Below, in pieces: positions 15,500 through 24,472 of a DNA stretch of 42,870 nucleotides. The translations under genes were made by a program, and so were the position numbers. Every line of letters begins with the position of its first letter. Position 1 is the stretch's first letter. The DNA is taken from assembly GCA_001829495.1 (NCBI GenBank), contig MIBJ01000040.1:6855-49724 (forward strand). The letters are read 5' to 3'. The notes below the pieces were generated by a model that was not told the DNA's origin, made no database searches, and saw only the letters and a program-made list of their open reading frames with translations. This DNA comes from Spirochaetes bacterium RBG_16_49_21. GTDB taxonomy: Bacteria > Spirochaetota > UBA4802 > UBA5550.

Positions 15500-16562
15500 C
15501 ATGGCACCTGACCGCAATGACAATGACCTGGAAAGCATCGACCGGGAAATAATCAGGCTTATTTCAGAGAGGTCGAATCTGTACATCCGGATGCTGAAAA
15601 GCAGGCTGGCGGGGGATGGCCTGTTCTCGGCGGAGTACCGTGACCGGCTCTTCAAGCTTATTGAGGAGGCCAACACGGGGCCCCTCTCCGATCAGATTCT
15701 TAAAAGAATCTACACCGATATGGTGACGGGCTCCATGACCATAATTGCGCCGGTCACGGTCGCGTTCCTTGGTCCTGAAGGTTCCTTCTCGAATATACCG
15801 GTCAACGAGTTTTTTAACGAGGGAGCGGCTTCGCTGCCCCAGCGGACCATACAGGATGTGTTCCAGCAGGTTGAATCGGGAAAGGCCCACTACGGCGTGG
15901 TTCCGGTCGAGAACAGCACCGAGGGCTCTGTTACCTACACCCTTGACGAGCTTACCGAGACCAGCCTTAACATCATATCCGAAAAGTATGTTCGCGTCAC
16001 CTACAGCCTCCTGTCCAGATTAAAGGATATTACATCGGTACAAAAGATATTTACGCATCCGCAGACTCTGGGTCAGTGCAAGGCGTGGATCAGGAACAAT
16101 CTGCCTGATGCCGAAATCGTGAGCGTCGAGTCCACATCGCGCGCGGCTGAATTGGCGTCCCGGGAGCCCGATGCCGCCGCTATCGCCTCGGATATTGCAG
16201 CCGGCATTTACCATCTCAATATACTGGCCACCATGATCGAGGATTCACGGCAGAATTATACGCGGTTTTTCCTTATCGGCAGGGACGGAAGCAAACCGAC
16301 CGGAAATGACAAGACGTCCATCGTGTGCGCCGTCAGGGACAAGCCGGGCGCCCTTCTCGGGTTGTTGAAAGCGTTTGCCGCGGCGGGCATTAACATGACC
16401 AAGATAGAGTCGAGGCCGGACAAGAAAAAGATGTGGGAGTACAATTTTTTCATTGATTTCATAGGCCACCAGGATGACGCCATCGTGAAGAAGGCATTGG
16501 AGAAGATCAGGAAAGAAGCGATTTTCTTAAAGATTCTCGGATCATATCCTGTCGGGAATTAA
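15492..16562 (+). CDS. pheA: Bifunctional chorismate mutase / prephenate dehydratase
   Basis: 356 residues: an AroQ-type chorismate mutase helix region (about 10-90, LESIDREIIRLISERSNLY), prephenate dehydratase starting at VAFLGPEGSFSN (about 95) with PVENSTEGSV and the ACT domain after about 275 (DKPGALLGLLKAFAAAGINMTKIESRP). It converts chorismate to phenylpyruvate; the ACT domain usually mediates Phe inhibition. ATG 15492 overlaps the scpB stop; a second ATG (15501) is also possible. Pairs functionally with tyrA downstream. Confidence 0.93.
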   Translation: MNSMAPDRNDNDLESIDREIIRLISERSNLYIRMLKSRLAGDGLFSAEYRDRLFKLIEEANTGPLSDQILKRIYTDMVTGSMTIIAPVTVAFLGPEGSFSNIPVNEFFNEGAASLPQRTIQDVFQQVESGKAHYGVVPVENSTEGSVTYTLDELTETSLNIISEKYVRVTYSLLSRLKDITSVQKIFTHPQTLGQCKAWIRNNLPDAEIVSVESTSRAAELASREPDAAAIASDIAAGIYHLNILATMIEDSRQNYTRFFLIGRDGSKPTGNDKTSIVCAVRDKPGALLGLLKAFAAAGINMTKIESRPDKKKMWEYNFFIDFIGHQDDAIVKKALEKIRKEAIFLKILGSYPVGN

Positions 16563-16572
16563 TGCAGGAAAC

Positions 16573-17445
16573 ATGTTTAAACGAGTAGCCATATTCGGTC
16601 TCGGCCTCCTGGGGGGGTCCCTGTGCAAAGGCTTGAAAAGGATAAATCCCGGGATTCATATAGCGGCATACGGCAGGGACGTCGCAAAGCTTGATCCCCT
16701 TCTGCACGATAACTATGCGGACGAGGTGAGGAGCTATGGCGACCTATCTCTTGCCGGCATAGACCTGGCCGTGGTGGCGATGCCGGCAAAGGTATCCATC
16801 GAAATCATCAGGCTGGTACTGGATCACCGCGAATTGGAGGACGGCGCGATCATCACGGATGTCGGCAGCGTCAAGGAAAGGATAATAGCGTCAATTCTGG
16901 AATGCGGAAGGGCGCGGCAGTTTATCGGATGCCATCCCATGGCCGGTTCGGAGAAGATAGGGTTTGAATTCAGTGACGGCGCCCTGTTTGAAGGGGCTTC
17001 GGTTATTGTTACGCCGCACCGGTATAATCAAAACGCCGATATCTCCAGAATACGAAAGCTATGGGAAATGCTCGGCTCAAAGACCTTCATCGTTTCGCCC
17101 GAAGAGCATGATACCTTCGTTGCCTATACCAGCCACCTTCCGCATATAATAGCAAGCTCTCTGGTCGCCCTTCTCGACGATTTCAGGCGCGGCTGCGCCC
17201 CGTCCAGAGACTTGAGGCCGTTTGTCGGCAGGGGCTTCATGGATGCGACCCGCATCTCGTCCGGCTCTCCGGATATGTGGCGTGACATCGTATTGCTCAA
17301 CAAGATGAATATTCTCGATGCCGTGTCCCTGATGATCGACAAGCTTGAGCAGCTGCGGAACGCCATACAGGATGCGGAATCAAGAACCCGCTTTCTCCAT
17401 GATTACTTTATAGAAGCAAAGAAAATCAGGGACATGTTGGAATGA
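16573..17445 (+). CDS. tyrA: Prephenate dehydrogenase
   Basis: 290 residues, NAD-binding VAIFGLGLLGGSLCKGL at the N terminus, then TDVGSVKE and FIGCHPMAGSEKIGF, both typical of TyrA, and HLPHIIASSLVALL in the helical dimerisation part. It oxidises prephenate to 4-hydroxyphenylpyruvate for tyrosine. No ACT domain is fused. It lies 10 nt after pheA and overlaps cmk by 4 nt (ATGA). Confidence 0.94.
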   Translation: MFKRVAIFGLGLLGGSLCKGLKRINPGIHIAAYGRDVAKLDPLLHDNYADEVRSYGDLSLAGIDLAVVAMPAKVSIEIIRLVLDHRELEDGAIITDVGSVKERIIASILECGRARQFIGCHPMAGSEKIGFEFSDGALFEGASVIVTPHRYNQNADISRIRKLWEMLGSKTFIVSPEEHDTFVAYTSHLPHIIASSLVALLDDFRRGCAPSRDLRPFVGRGFMDATRISSGSPDMWRDIVLLNKMNILDAVSLMIDKLEQLRNAIQDAESRTRFLHDYFIEAKKIRDMLE

Positions 17446-18167
17446 AAAGGATAATCGTTGCCGTTGACGGGCCGGCGGGAACCGGGAAGAGCAGCGTGTC
17501 CCGGCAGGCCGCCTTGGAAATGGGACTGCGATACATCGATTCGGGGGCCGTGTACCGCTCGATAACCTGGTACGTGCTTCAGCGGGACAAGAAGATGAAC
17601 GGCGAGTTCAGGTTCACGAATGACATCGCGGAGCTCACCATCGAGCAGGAATTCCTCAGGGACGGGTGCTGCAAGACGTTTGTCAACAAAATCGAAGTCT
17701 CCGACTTTATACGGGATGAGACGATAACAAAGAATATCGGCATACTATCCGATAACCGGGATGTCCGGGATTTTGTGAACCGTCTGTTGCGGCGTTGGTC
17801 CCGGGAGGGGTCGGTGATCATGGACGGAAGGGACATCGCGTCGGTAGTTTTTCCTCACGCGGATGTAAAAATATATCTCGACGCCTCGATTGAAACGCGG
17901 ACACAGCGGAGGATGAAAGAATACCGGGAAATGGGAAAAAATGTTGACGAAAACGTCGTCAAAAAAGAGATTATACAGCGCGACGAACAGGACAGAAATC
18001 GTCCTTTTGGAGCGCTTATCCGCTCGGATGATGCCGTCTATGTTGACACGTCCCTTCTGAGCAGGGAAGAGGCGGTCGAGCGGATGAAGGAGATTATACA
18101 ACGTACCGTATCGCCGATCGATTCGGGTTTATGCAGGATGAGACCGTATGGACAACGCTACCCCTGA
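17442..18167 (+). CDS. cmk: Cytidylate kinase
   Basis: 241 residues. P-loop VDGPAGTGKSSVSRQ, then YIDSGAVYRSITW, DGRDIASVVFPHADVKIYLDAS and RRMKEY, the CMP kinase pattern. It makes CDP/dCDP from CMP/dCMP. The last 20 nt overlap the start of rpsA, the common cmk-rpsA pairing. The 10-20 C-terminal residues (GLCRMRPYGQRYP) do not resemble the family and probably arise from read-through into the rpsA leader. Confidence 0.95.
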   Translation: MKRIIVAVDGPAGTGKSSVSRQAALEMGLRYIDSGAVYRSITWYVLQRDKKMNGEFRFTNDIAELTIEQEFLRDGCCKTFVNKIEVSDFIRDETITKNIGILSDNRDVRDFVNRLLRRWSREGSVIMDGRDIASVVFPHADVKIYLDASIETRTQRRMKEYREMGKNVDENVVKKEIIQRDEQDRNRPFGALIRSDDAVYVDTSLLSREEAVERMKEIIQRTVSPIDSGLCRMRPYGQRYP

Positions 18168-19821
18168 AATAAATGAAAATATCGACATGGAGCATGTTGC
18201 TGACTCGGCCATTGAGGAGATACAAACCGGCGTCATCGTGCAGGGTGAGATTGTCACCGTTGATGCTGAATACGCGTATGTCAGCGTCGGCACCAAGACC
18301 GACGGAAGAATACCAATAGGCGAGTTTGACGAAACGCCCCGGATCGGCCAGATCGTGCCGGTGATGCTTCAGAACAAGAGGATGATCGACGGCATGTATC
18401 AATTCTCGAAGAATTCAGCTGAAGTGCAGGTGCGCTGGGAACAATTCATCGGCCACTACAATGCGGGTAGCAGAGCGATAACCGGGAGGATTAAGAGCTC
18501 CATTATTAATAAGGGCAAGTTGATCGACTGCGGCGGCATCACCGCTTTTCTTCCTTTCTCCCTTACCGGGGATCTCAAGAATATAAAAGAGTCCCCGGAA
18601 GAATACGCCTTCAAGATCAAGAGCATCGATCAAAAGAAAAGATCAATCGTCGTGTCGCGCAGGGATTACCTTGACGAAGAGCTTGAAGCTAAATGGGATA
18701 ATTTCACCGCACAATATAAGATTGGGGATATCGTCAAGGGCGAGGGAATCAAGTACGTCGAGTTCGGGATATTCGTGCGTGTTGAAGGGATCGATGCCCT
18801 GCTGCACCGGAATGACATGTCATGGAAGAAGGTCTTCAAGCAGCGCAAGATATTAAAGCTGGGCAGGCAGCATGATTTTGTGATTCTTGACATAAACAGA
18901 AAGGAGCGGAAAATATCCCTCGGACTCAAGCAGTTGACCGAGGATCCGTGGCTTGCAATCCATAATACCTATAGAGCCGGGGATACGATTACCGGCCGGG
19001 TCGCCACGCTTACCAATCACGGCGCGTTTGTCGAAATCGACGAGGGTGTTGAAGGATTCGTCCATAATTCCGAGCTCTCCTGGTCAAAGAGCGGGATCAA
19101 AACAAAGGATGCATTGACCAGGGGTGAAGCCTACGAGTTCCAGATTTTGGATATAAAGCAGGAGGAGAGAAAGCTTTCCCTGGGGTACAAGCAGCTCAAG
19201 CCGAATCCGTGGGACACGGTAGAGGAGCGGTTTCCGGTCGGTTCGGTCCTACGGAAGAGAATCAAAAAGATCGTGAATTTCGGCATGTTTGTCGAACTCG
19301 ATGAAGATATCGACGGGCTCGTTCATATCTCGGATATCGCCTGGGAGGATACCTCCCGCAAGATATTCGAGCTGTATCACGTCGGGGATGAAGTCGAATT
19401 CAAGATACTTGAAATTCATAAAAGTGAAATGAAGATAGCATGCGGCGTCAAGCAGCTCATCAAGTCTCCCTGGGAGAAGACCAAGGAAAAATATCCGTCC
19501 CGGACAAGAGTCGACGGCGTGGTCTCCGGCATCACCCCGTTCGGGCTTTTCGTGAAGCTTGCCGATAACGTGGAAGGCCTCGTCCATATTTCGGAGGTTT
19601 CCCGAAAGAGAATAGAGAAGCTTGAGGATTACTACCGGATCGGGGATGCGGTGGGCGCCATGGTGCTTGATGTCGATGTTGATAAGAAGCGGCTGTCGCT
19701 GAGCATTAAGGCCTATGAAATGGCGACCGAGAAAGAGGAGTTGGATAACATCATGAAGGGAACGAAACCGAGCAGGGTCACCCTCGGGGAGATCGCAACT
19801 ATTAATCTGGAGAATAAATAA
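18148..19821 (+). CDS. rpsA: 30S ribosomal protein S1
   Basis: 557 residues with about six S1/OB repeats, most clearly GDTITGRVATLTNHGAFVEIDEGVEGFVHNSELSW, GSVLRKRIKKIVNFGMFVELDEDIDGLVHISD and TRVDGVVSGITPFGLFVKLADNVEGLVHISE (quoted in short pieces: the shared pattern is G-x-F-V-x-L plus G-L-V-H-I-S). Length equals E. coli S1. It binds mRNA leaders on the 30S subunit. Begins 20 nt inside cmk; AGGATGAG upstream is the ribosome-binding site. Confidence 0.92.
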   Translation: MDNATPEINENIDMEHVADSAIEEIQTGVIVQGEIVTVDAEYAYVSVGTKTDGRIPIGEFDETPRIGQIVPVMLQNKRMIDGMYQFSKNSAEVQVRWEQFIGHYNAGSRAITGRIKSSIINKGKLIDCGGITAFLPFSLTGDLKNIKESPEEYAFKIKSIDQKKRSIVVSRRDYLDEELEAKWDNFTAQYKIGDIVKGEGIKYVEFGIFVRVEGIDALLHRNDMSWKKVFKQRKILKLGRQHDFVILDINRKERKISLGLKQLTEDPWLAIHNTYRAGDTITGRVATLTNHGAFVEIDEGVEGFVHNSELSWSKSGIKTKDALTRGEAYEFQILDIKQEERKLSLGYKQLKPNPWDTVEERFPVGSVLRKRIKKIVNFGMFVELDEDIDGLVHISDIAWEDTSRKIFELYHVGDEVEFKILEIHKSEMKIACGVKQLIKSPWEKTKEKYPSRTRVDGVVSGITPFGLFVKLADNVEGLVHISEVSRKRIEKLEDYYRIGDAVGAMVLDVDVDKKRLSLSIKAYEMATEKEELDNIMKGTKPSRVTLGEIATINLENK

Positions 19822-20525
19822 TGGCACGGAAGCGCCGGCAGAGGCCGGAATCAGACCGGATTGAGATCGAGAGGAACATCATTGAACGGTCTCTCATGCA
19901 GGCCAAGTCTTTCGTAAGAAACAACCGGAAGCTGGTGCTCAACTCATTTCTCGGGCTTCTCGTTTTGGCCGTCGTAATCATAGCGGCTCTTTTCATCATC
20001 GATACGATCGAGAACCGCGATCAGAAGCGATTTGAAAAAATCATGCGCGAGTACGCTGAATATTCCTCCACGGGAAACCGGGAGAACATGAAGAGGGTCG
20101 TCCGCGATCTGGAGCAGTTCATAGACACCTCCTATTTCGGTTTCCCGCATGCAATGGGATATTATGTGCTGGGAAACATATATTTTGACGAGAAGGATTA
20201 CAAAAAGGCCAGGCAATTATTACGCAGGTACGCCGACCGGCATGCGTCGTCCCTATTGGCCGCGATCGCACTCTTAAAAGCGGCCATAGCCTGCGAAGAG
20301 ATGAATGACCTGAAGAGCGCGCTGGGGATTTACCGGAGGCTGGAAGATGATTACGCGGACAGCGTAATCGCGGATCAGATATATTTTAATTTTGCGCGGG
20401 TGTCGGGCAAGACCAACGATATGGTGAATGCCAGAAGATACTACAATAAGATCGTCTCGTCGTTTCCCGATTCGTCTTTCGCCGCTGCTGCGCGCGCGAG
20501 GTTGTTCATGCTCGGGGCCCGGTAG
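19821..20525 (+). CDS. Membrane-anchored TPR protein (YfgM-like layout)
   Basis: 234 residues: a basic cytoplasmic N terminus (MARKRRQR), one transmembrane helix at about 46-63 (VLNSFLGLLVLAVVIIAALF), then TPR-type helices in the periplasmic part (for example HAMGYYVLGNIYFDEKDYKKARQLL and ADQIYFNFARVSGKTNDMVNARRYYNK). The layout is like YfgM/TPR_21 proteins that assist envelope protein folding. ATG overlaps the rpsA stop by one base. Function is inferred only from layout. Confidence 0.75.
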   Translation: MARKRRQRPESDRIEIERNIIERSLMQAKSFVRNNRKLVLNSFLGLLVLAVVIIAALFIIDTIENRDQKRFEKIMREYAEYSSTGNRENMKRVVRDLEQFIDTSYFGFPHAMGYYVLGNIYFDEKDYKKARQLLRRYADRHASSLLAAIALLKAAIACEEMNDLKSALGIYRRLEDDYADSVIADQIYFNFARVSGKTNDMVNARRYYNKIVSSFPDSSFAAAARARLFMLGAR

Positions 20526-20569
20526 CACGGACACCCGAAATAAAAACTATCAATTAAGGGAGAACTGCC

Positions 20570-20761
20570 GTGGCGTTACCAAAGAGAAGGAAATCGAAGT
20601 CCAAGTCAAGGATGAGGAGATCGCATGACGCTCTCAGCGTCCCGCACCTCAGGCCATGCCCGAAATGCGGCGCATATGTCCTGCCGCACCGGGTCTGTCC
20701 TGAATGCGGCTCGTATAAGGGAGAAGTGATCGTCGAGAAAAAAGTAAAAATCAAGGAATAG
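20570..20761 (+). CDS. rpmF: 50S ribosomal protein L32
   Basis: 63 residues, MALPKRRKSKSKSRMRRSHDAL followed by a zinc ribbon CPKCGAYVLPHRVCPECGSYKG with four Cys intact, the zinc-binding form of L32. GTG 20570 follows GGGAG at a normal distance. Directly followed by acpP after 4 nt; rpmF beside fatty-acid genes is common in many bacteria. Confidence 0.94.
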   Translation: MALPKRRKSKSKSRMRRSHDALSVPHLRPCPKCGAYVLPHRVCPECGSYKGEVIVEKKVKIKE

Positions 20762-20765
20762 TCCC

Positions 20766-20999
20766 ATGGCGTCGGTATTTGAGAGGGTTAAAAAGATCAT
20801 AATGAAGCAGCTTAACATCGACGAAGATCAGATAACCGGGGATGCCCTTTTTGTCGATGATCTCGGCGCGGACTCAATCGATTCCGTTGAGCTCCTGATG
20901 GCCTTTGAAGCTGAATTTACAATTGATATACCGGAGAAGGATGCCGAGCAGTTTATGAAAGTTGACGATGTCGTGAGATATCTGGGATCGCGGATTTGA
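20766..20999 (+). CDS. acpP: Acyl carrier protein
   Basis: 77 residues, acidic, with DDLGADSIDSVELLMAFE; the Ser of the DSID motif is the phosphopantetheine attachment site. It carries acyl chains during fatty acid synthesis and other pathways. ATG 20766 has AAGGA upstream. It follows rpmF by 4 nt and precedes rnc. Confidence 0.95.
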   Translation: MASVFERVKKIIMKQLNIDEDQITGDALFVDDLGADSIDSVELLMAFEAEFTIDIPEKDAEQFMKVDDVVRYLGSRI

Positions 21000-21050
21000 A
21001 ACAACGGGATTTTGCGGCTCAATGTTACTATTCAGAATAATCAGGCATAC

Positions 21051-21809
21051 ATGGCACCGGAAATCATCCAACATACAGAAGACGGCCGAAAGCAGAAAAA
21101 ATTCAGGGACAGGCAGCTTGAGAAGCTTCAAAAGAGTATACGCGTTAAATTTAAGAATCAGACCCTTCTTCTGAGGGCCCTCACGCACCGGTCGTTTGTC
21201 AACGAATCCGGGAAAAGCATCAAGGATAACGAACGGCTTGAATACCTGGGGGATTCGGTTCTCGCGCTGGTCGTGAATGAATATCTGTTCAGGCATTTTG
21301 AAGATTACCGCGAGGGGAAGCTTGCAAAAATTAAATCCGCGATCGTCTCCGAGGCATCGCTCGCTAAAATCGCCCGGAGGATCGATCTGGGAAATTTTGT
21401 TTTCATGGGGAAGGGGGAAGAGCACAGCGGCGGACGCGAGCGTTTGTCGATACTGGCGAACACCCTGGAGGCGGTCATCGGAGCGGTTTTTTTGGATTCA
21501 GGGCTCAAGTCGAGCCGCAAGTTTGTTCTTTCCCTGATCAGGGACGACATAGAAAGCATCAACAACCTTACCTACCTGCGAGACCCCAAGACGAGCCTTC
21601 AGGAGTATGTGCAGAAGAAATACAAGGAGCGCCCCGTTTATCAGGTGATCGAGGAGCGGGGACCCGATCATAAGAAGGAGTTCACGGTTAAGCTCATTAT
21701 TAATGGCAGGGAGATCTCGATCGGCGAAGGGCCAAGCAAACGGAAGGCCGAGATGAATGCAGCCCGGGCTTCCTTGAAGAAAATCGAGGATGGAGATATT
21801 GTTATTTGA
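21051..21809 (+). CDS. rnc: Ribonuclease III
   Basis: 252 residues. The catalytic signature NERLEYLGDSVLALVV and the second acidic set in NTLEAVIGAVFLDSG are complete, and a C-terminal dsRNA-binding domain starts at DPKTSLQEYVQ and ends with PSKRKAEMNAARASLKKI. It processes rRNA and other double-stranded RNA. ATG 21051 is chosen; a TTG start at 21012 would add 13 residues, and neither has a strong ribosome-binding site. The end overlaps the Nudix gene by 20 nt. Confidence 0.93.
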   Translation: MAPEIIQHTEDGRKQKKFRDRQLEKLQKSIRVKFKNQTLLLRALTHRSFVNESGKSIKDNERLEYLGDSVLALVVNEYLFRHFEDYREGKLAKIKSAIVSEASLAKIARRIDLGNFVFMGKGEEHSGGRERLSILANTLEAVIGAVFLDSGLKSSRKFVLSLIRDDIESINNLTYLRDPKTSLQEYVQKKYKERPVYQVIEERGPDHKKEFTVKLIINGREISIGEGPSKRKAEMNAARASLKKIEDGDIVI

Positions 21810-22266
21810 TTTTTTCATCAATCATGGATCACGCCGGGTTCGGGTCCGTGTATCCGGCCTTCTTATCGAGCATGATGCTCTGCTCCTCATAGCGCATAAA
21901 AAAAGGGGAAAGGTCTATTGGCTTCTGCCCGGCGGGGGGATGAACTATGGGGAATCAATGACCCGGGCGCTTGAGCGGGAGTTCCGGGAGGAGCTCGGCG
22001 TTACCGTCAACGTTCATGATCCCATGTTCATCGGTGATTCCATCGATCCTCGCGGAAGACGGCATATCCTCAATGTCACGTTCCGCTGCACGTACCGGGA
22101 GGGGGAATACCTCCTCGGGAGGGACCGGAGGCTCTACGACTTCGGCTTTTTCAAGAAGGAGGAGATACCCGATAAACTATTATATCCCCCGATCAACAGC
22201 ACGCTGGTGTCGATCCTCAACAACAAAAAGAGCGAATTGTATCTGGGCAGCTTATGGCTGGTTTAA
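21790..22266 (+). CDS. Nudix hydrolase
   Basis: 158 residues with a full Nudix box: GGMNYGESMTRALEREFREELGV fits G-x5-E-x7-R-E-U-x-E-E-x-G-U (positions about 52-74). Enzymes of this family cleave nucleoside diphosphate-linked compounds with Mg; substrate unknown. Starts within rnc and its stop overlaps the likely aroB ATG by one base, so it is part of the same operon. Confidence 0.88.
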   Translation: MEILLFDFFINHGSRRVRVRVSGLLIEHDALLLIAHKKRGKVYWLLPGGGMNYGESMTRALEREFREELGVTVNVHDPMFIGDSIDPRGRRHILNVTFRCTYREGEYLLGRDRRLYDFGFFKKEEIPDKLLYPPINSTLVSILNNKKSELYLGSLWLV

Positions 22267-23342
22267 TGCACACGATAAAAGCGTCCGCGGGGTCCGCTTC
22301 ATATGAGATACTCATAGGGAATTCTTTTCTGCATGATGCGCTCCGCCGCCCTGAGGTATCATCGGCTGAGAGGATCGCCGTGATCGTCAGCGCCCGGGTC
22401 GATGAGCTGCACGGTGAGTATGTGCGAAGGTCTTTAGGGGATCTCCGGGGCAGATCGGTTCTTTTGCTCATGGATGACCGGGAGGAGAACAAGAGCTACG
22501 CCCATGCGGAGCGCTTTCTGGAGAAGTTTATTGCTGAAAAGCTGAACCGGAGGGCGATCGTAATCGGCATAGGCGGCGGCGTTGTCGGGGATTTCGCGGG
22601 ATTCTGCTCCGGCGTTTACATGAGGGGAATACCGGTTATCCATGTGCCGACGACGTTGCTCGCCATGGTCGACTCGAGCATCGGCGGGAAGGCGGCCGTC
22701 AATCTTACGGTAGGAAAGAACATCATCGGTCTGTTCCATCAACCTTTCCTGGTGGTCAGCGATCTGCACTTTTTAGAGAGCCTGCCTGCAGGGGAGGTCA
22801 CCAACGGGCTGGCCGAATCCCTGAAGCACGGCATTATCGGTGATAACGCCGCGCTGGAGCTGCTGGAGGGGAACGGCCCGGATTCCCTGCGGCGGGTCGA
22901 GGTGATTTCAGAGCTCGTGGCCGCCTCCGCCCGGTTCAAGTCCGCAATCGTCGAAAGGGACGAACGGGAAGCCGGCCTCCGCTCAATACTGAATTTCGGA
23001 CATACCATAGGCCACGCCATTGAATCCTCCATGGGGTATCGGGGCATTTCACACGGGCAGGCGGTGGCTGCGGGGATACGGATAAAGGTCGAAGTATGCC
23101 GACGAATGGGGCTTCTGTCCGAGGCTGAAGCGGGACGGGTGAATACGGTGATCCAACGGTATGGGCTCATGCCGGAAGGCCCGGATCTGGATATTGACCA
23201 GGTCATCCGGCACATGGAGTATGATAAAAAAAATTTCGGCGATGCGATAAATTTCGTGCTGCTGGCGGGATTGGGAAATCCCCGAATCAATCAGCGGATT
23301 CCGATTGATGTGCTGAAACAGGTGATGGTGGAGATGTGCTGA
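22266..23342 (+). CDS. aroB: 3-dehydroquinate synthase
   Basis: 358 residues from ATG 22266, which overlaps the Nudix stop (TAATG); an in-frame upstream start at 22254 adds 4 residues. NAD-binding GIGGGVVGDFAGFCSGVYMRG, PTTLLAMVDSSIGGK, and the metal ligands in NGLAESLKHG, LNFGHTIGHAIE and SHGQAV are present. It closes the ring in the shikimate pathway, upstream of the chorismate used by pheA and tyrA in the same cluster. Overlaps the STAS gene by 7 nt. Confidence 0.95.
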   Translation: MHTIKASAGSASYEILIGNSFLHDALRRPEVSSAERIAVIVSARVDELHGEYVRRSLGDLRGRSVLLLMDDREENKSYAHAERFLEKFIAEKLNRRAIVIGIGGGVVGDFAGFCSGVYMRGIPVIHVPTTLLAMVDSSIGGKAAVNLTVGKNIIGLFHQPFLVVSDLHFLESLPAGEVTNGLAESLKHGIIGDNAALELLEGNGPDSLRRVEVISELVAASARFKSAIVERDEREAGLRSILNFGHTIGHAIESSMGYRGISHGQAVAAGIRIKVEVCRRMGLLSEAEAGRVNTVIQRYGLMPEGPDLDIDQVIRHMEYDKKNFGDAINFVLLAGLGNPRINQRIPIDVLKQVMVEMC

Positions 23343-23677
23343 ACTACTCTATCAACGAAATCGAGGGCCTTAAGATTCTTGCCTTGAGCGGCGGCCTTTC
23401 CGCGGAAACAATCGAGAATTTCGCCTCAATCGTAAAACAGGTTACCGAGCGGGAAAATATCATCATTAATTTTGAAAATGTGACGCTGGTAACCTCCGCA
23501 GGGCTGAACGCGCTGGTTGACGTCTCTCTTTTTGCAAAGAATCATGATAAGCGGGTTATTATTCTTTGGCCGGAGAACGAGCTCATGGCCATGGCCGAGG
23601 TTCTTGGTTTTTACAACTGCCTTATTTTCGCCCAGAGCGTGGATGAGGCAAAGATGAAAATCAGATATTTTACCTGA
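23336..23677 (+). CDS. STAS-domain protein (anti-sigma factor antagonist-like)
   Basis: 113 residues. A STAS fold with IIINFENVTLVTSAGLNALVDVS, where the Ser in VTSAG is the position phosphorylated in SpoIIAA/RsbV-type antagonists. A kinase/phosphatase partner is not nearby, so the target is unknown. GTG start within the end of aroB, with GGAG upstream. Last gene of the long plus-strand run; a minus-strand gene ends 4 nt beyond. Confidence 0.82.
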   Translation: MLNYSINEIEGLKILALSGGLSAETIENFASIVKQVTERENIIINFENVTLVTSAGLNALVDVSLFAKNHDKRVIILWPENELMAMAEVLGFYNCLIFAQSVDEAKMKIRYFT

Positions 23678-23680
23678 TAT

Positions 23681-24451
23681 TCAGGCATCCGGGAAAAAAT
23701 GCACCTCCGGCTTTCCGGTGTAGACGTTCCGCGATATGAGCGCATCGATGCCGAAATATCTTTTGATCATGTCCGCGGTCAGCATGCCGGCATCCCCGAT
23801 CCGTACGAGCCGCCCGCCGTCCATGACGAGGATCCTGTCCGCGGTCTGGGAAATAAAGTTGAGGTCGTTCGAACAGACAAGAGCGATCCGGTCGCCGTTC
23901 ATGACATGCCGCGACAAGGCTTTTTTAAGCAGCCTCAGGGAGGCAATGTCAAGGTCGTTTGTGGGATTATCGAGGAGAAGGGCGTACGGCTGTTTTATGA
24001 GCGCATGCGCCAGCATGGCGCGCTTGAATATCCCGCTCGGGAGAATCCCCAATCGTTCATCTTTGAGTGAATCAAGGCCGAGCAGGTCCGCGTATTCATC
24101 GGCGATCCGGCGGTCATCGTCTGAGAACGGCCTCATGAATTTTTTGAAAGGAATCCGGGACAGGAGGATGAAATCGTACAACCGTTCGTCAGGATTGTGC
24201 GGCATTGTTCCGCCATAATAGAATATATCGGTGCCCTTTCTCCTCTGTTTGGCATCGGTGCGGCGGCCGTTGATCGCTACCAGTCCCTCATGGTCTGATA
24301 TCAGTCCGGCTATGGTTTTCAGGAGCATGGTCTTGCCTGAGCCTGTTTGTCCAATGACGCCGATGATCTCTCCATCATCGAGGGACACGGCAACATCATC
24401 GAGGATGACCCTGCCGCTGATCGTAAGGGAGAGATTCTTGATATCGATCAT
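23681..24451 (-). CDS. ABC transporter-type ATPase with degenerate catalytic motifs
   Basis: 256 residues, FecE-like fold. Walker A is intact (GQTGSGKT, about 34-41). But the Walker B Glu is Asn (LLLDNPTNDLD), the switch His is Asn (CSNDLN), the signature reads LPSGIFKR instead of LSGGQ, and the Q-loop region lacks an obvious Gln (YYGGTMPHNP). It may bind but hydrolyse ATP poorly. No permease or binding protein is next to it. The start follows the TPR gene by 21 nt on the same strand. Confidence 0.85.
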   Translation of the reverse strand: MIDIKNLSLTISGRVILDDVAVSLDDGEIIGVIGQTGSGKTMLLKTIAGLISDHEGLVAINGRRTDAKQRRKGTDIFYYGGTMPHNPDERLYDFILLSRIPFKKFMRPFSDDDRRIADEYADLLGLDSLKDERLGILPSGIFKRAMLAHALIKQPYALLLDNPTNDLDIASLRLLKKALSRHVMNGDRIALVCSNDLNFISQTADRILVMDGGRLVRIGDAGMLTADMIKRYFGIDALISRNVYTGKPEVHFFPDA

Positions 24452-24472
24452 CCGCCTGTATCCTCTTTGAGG

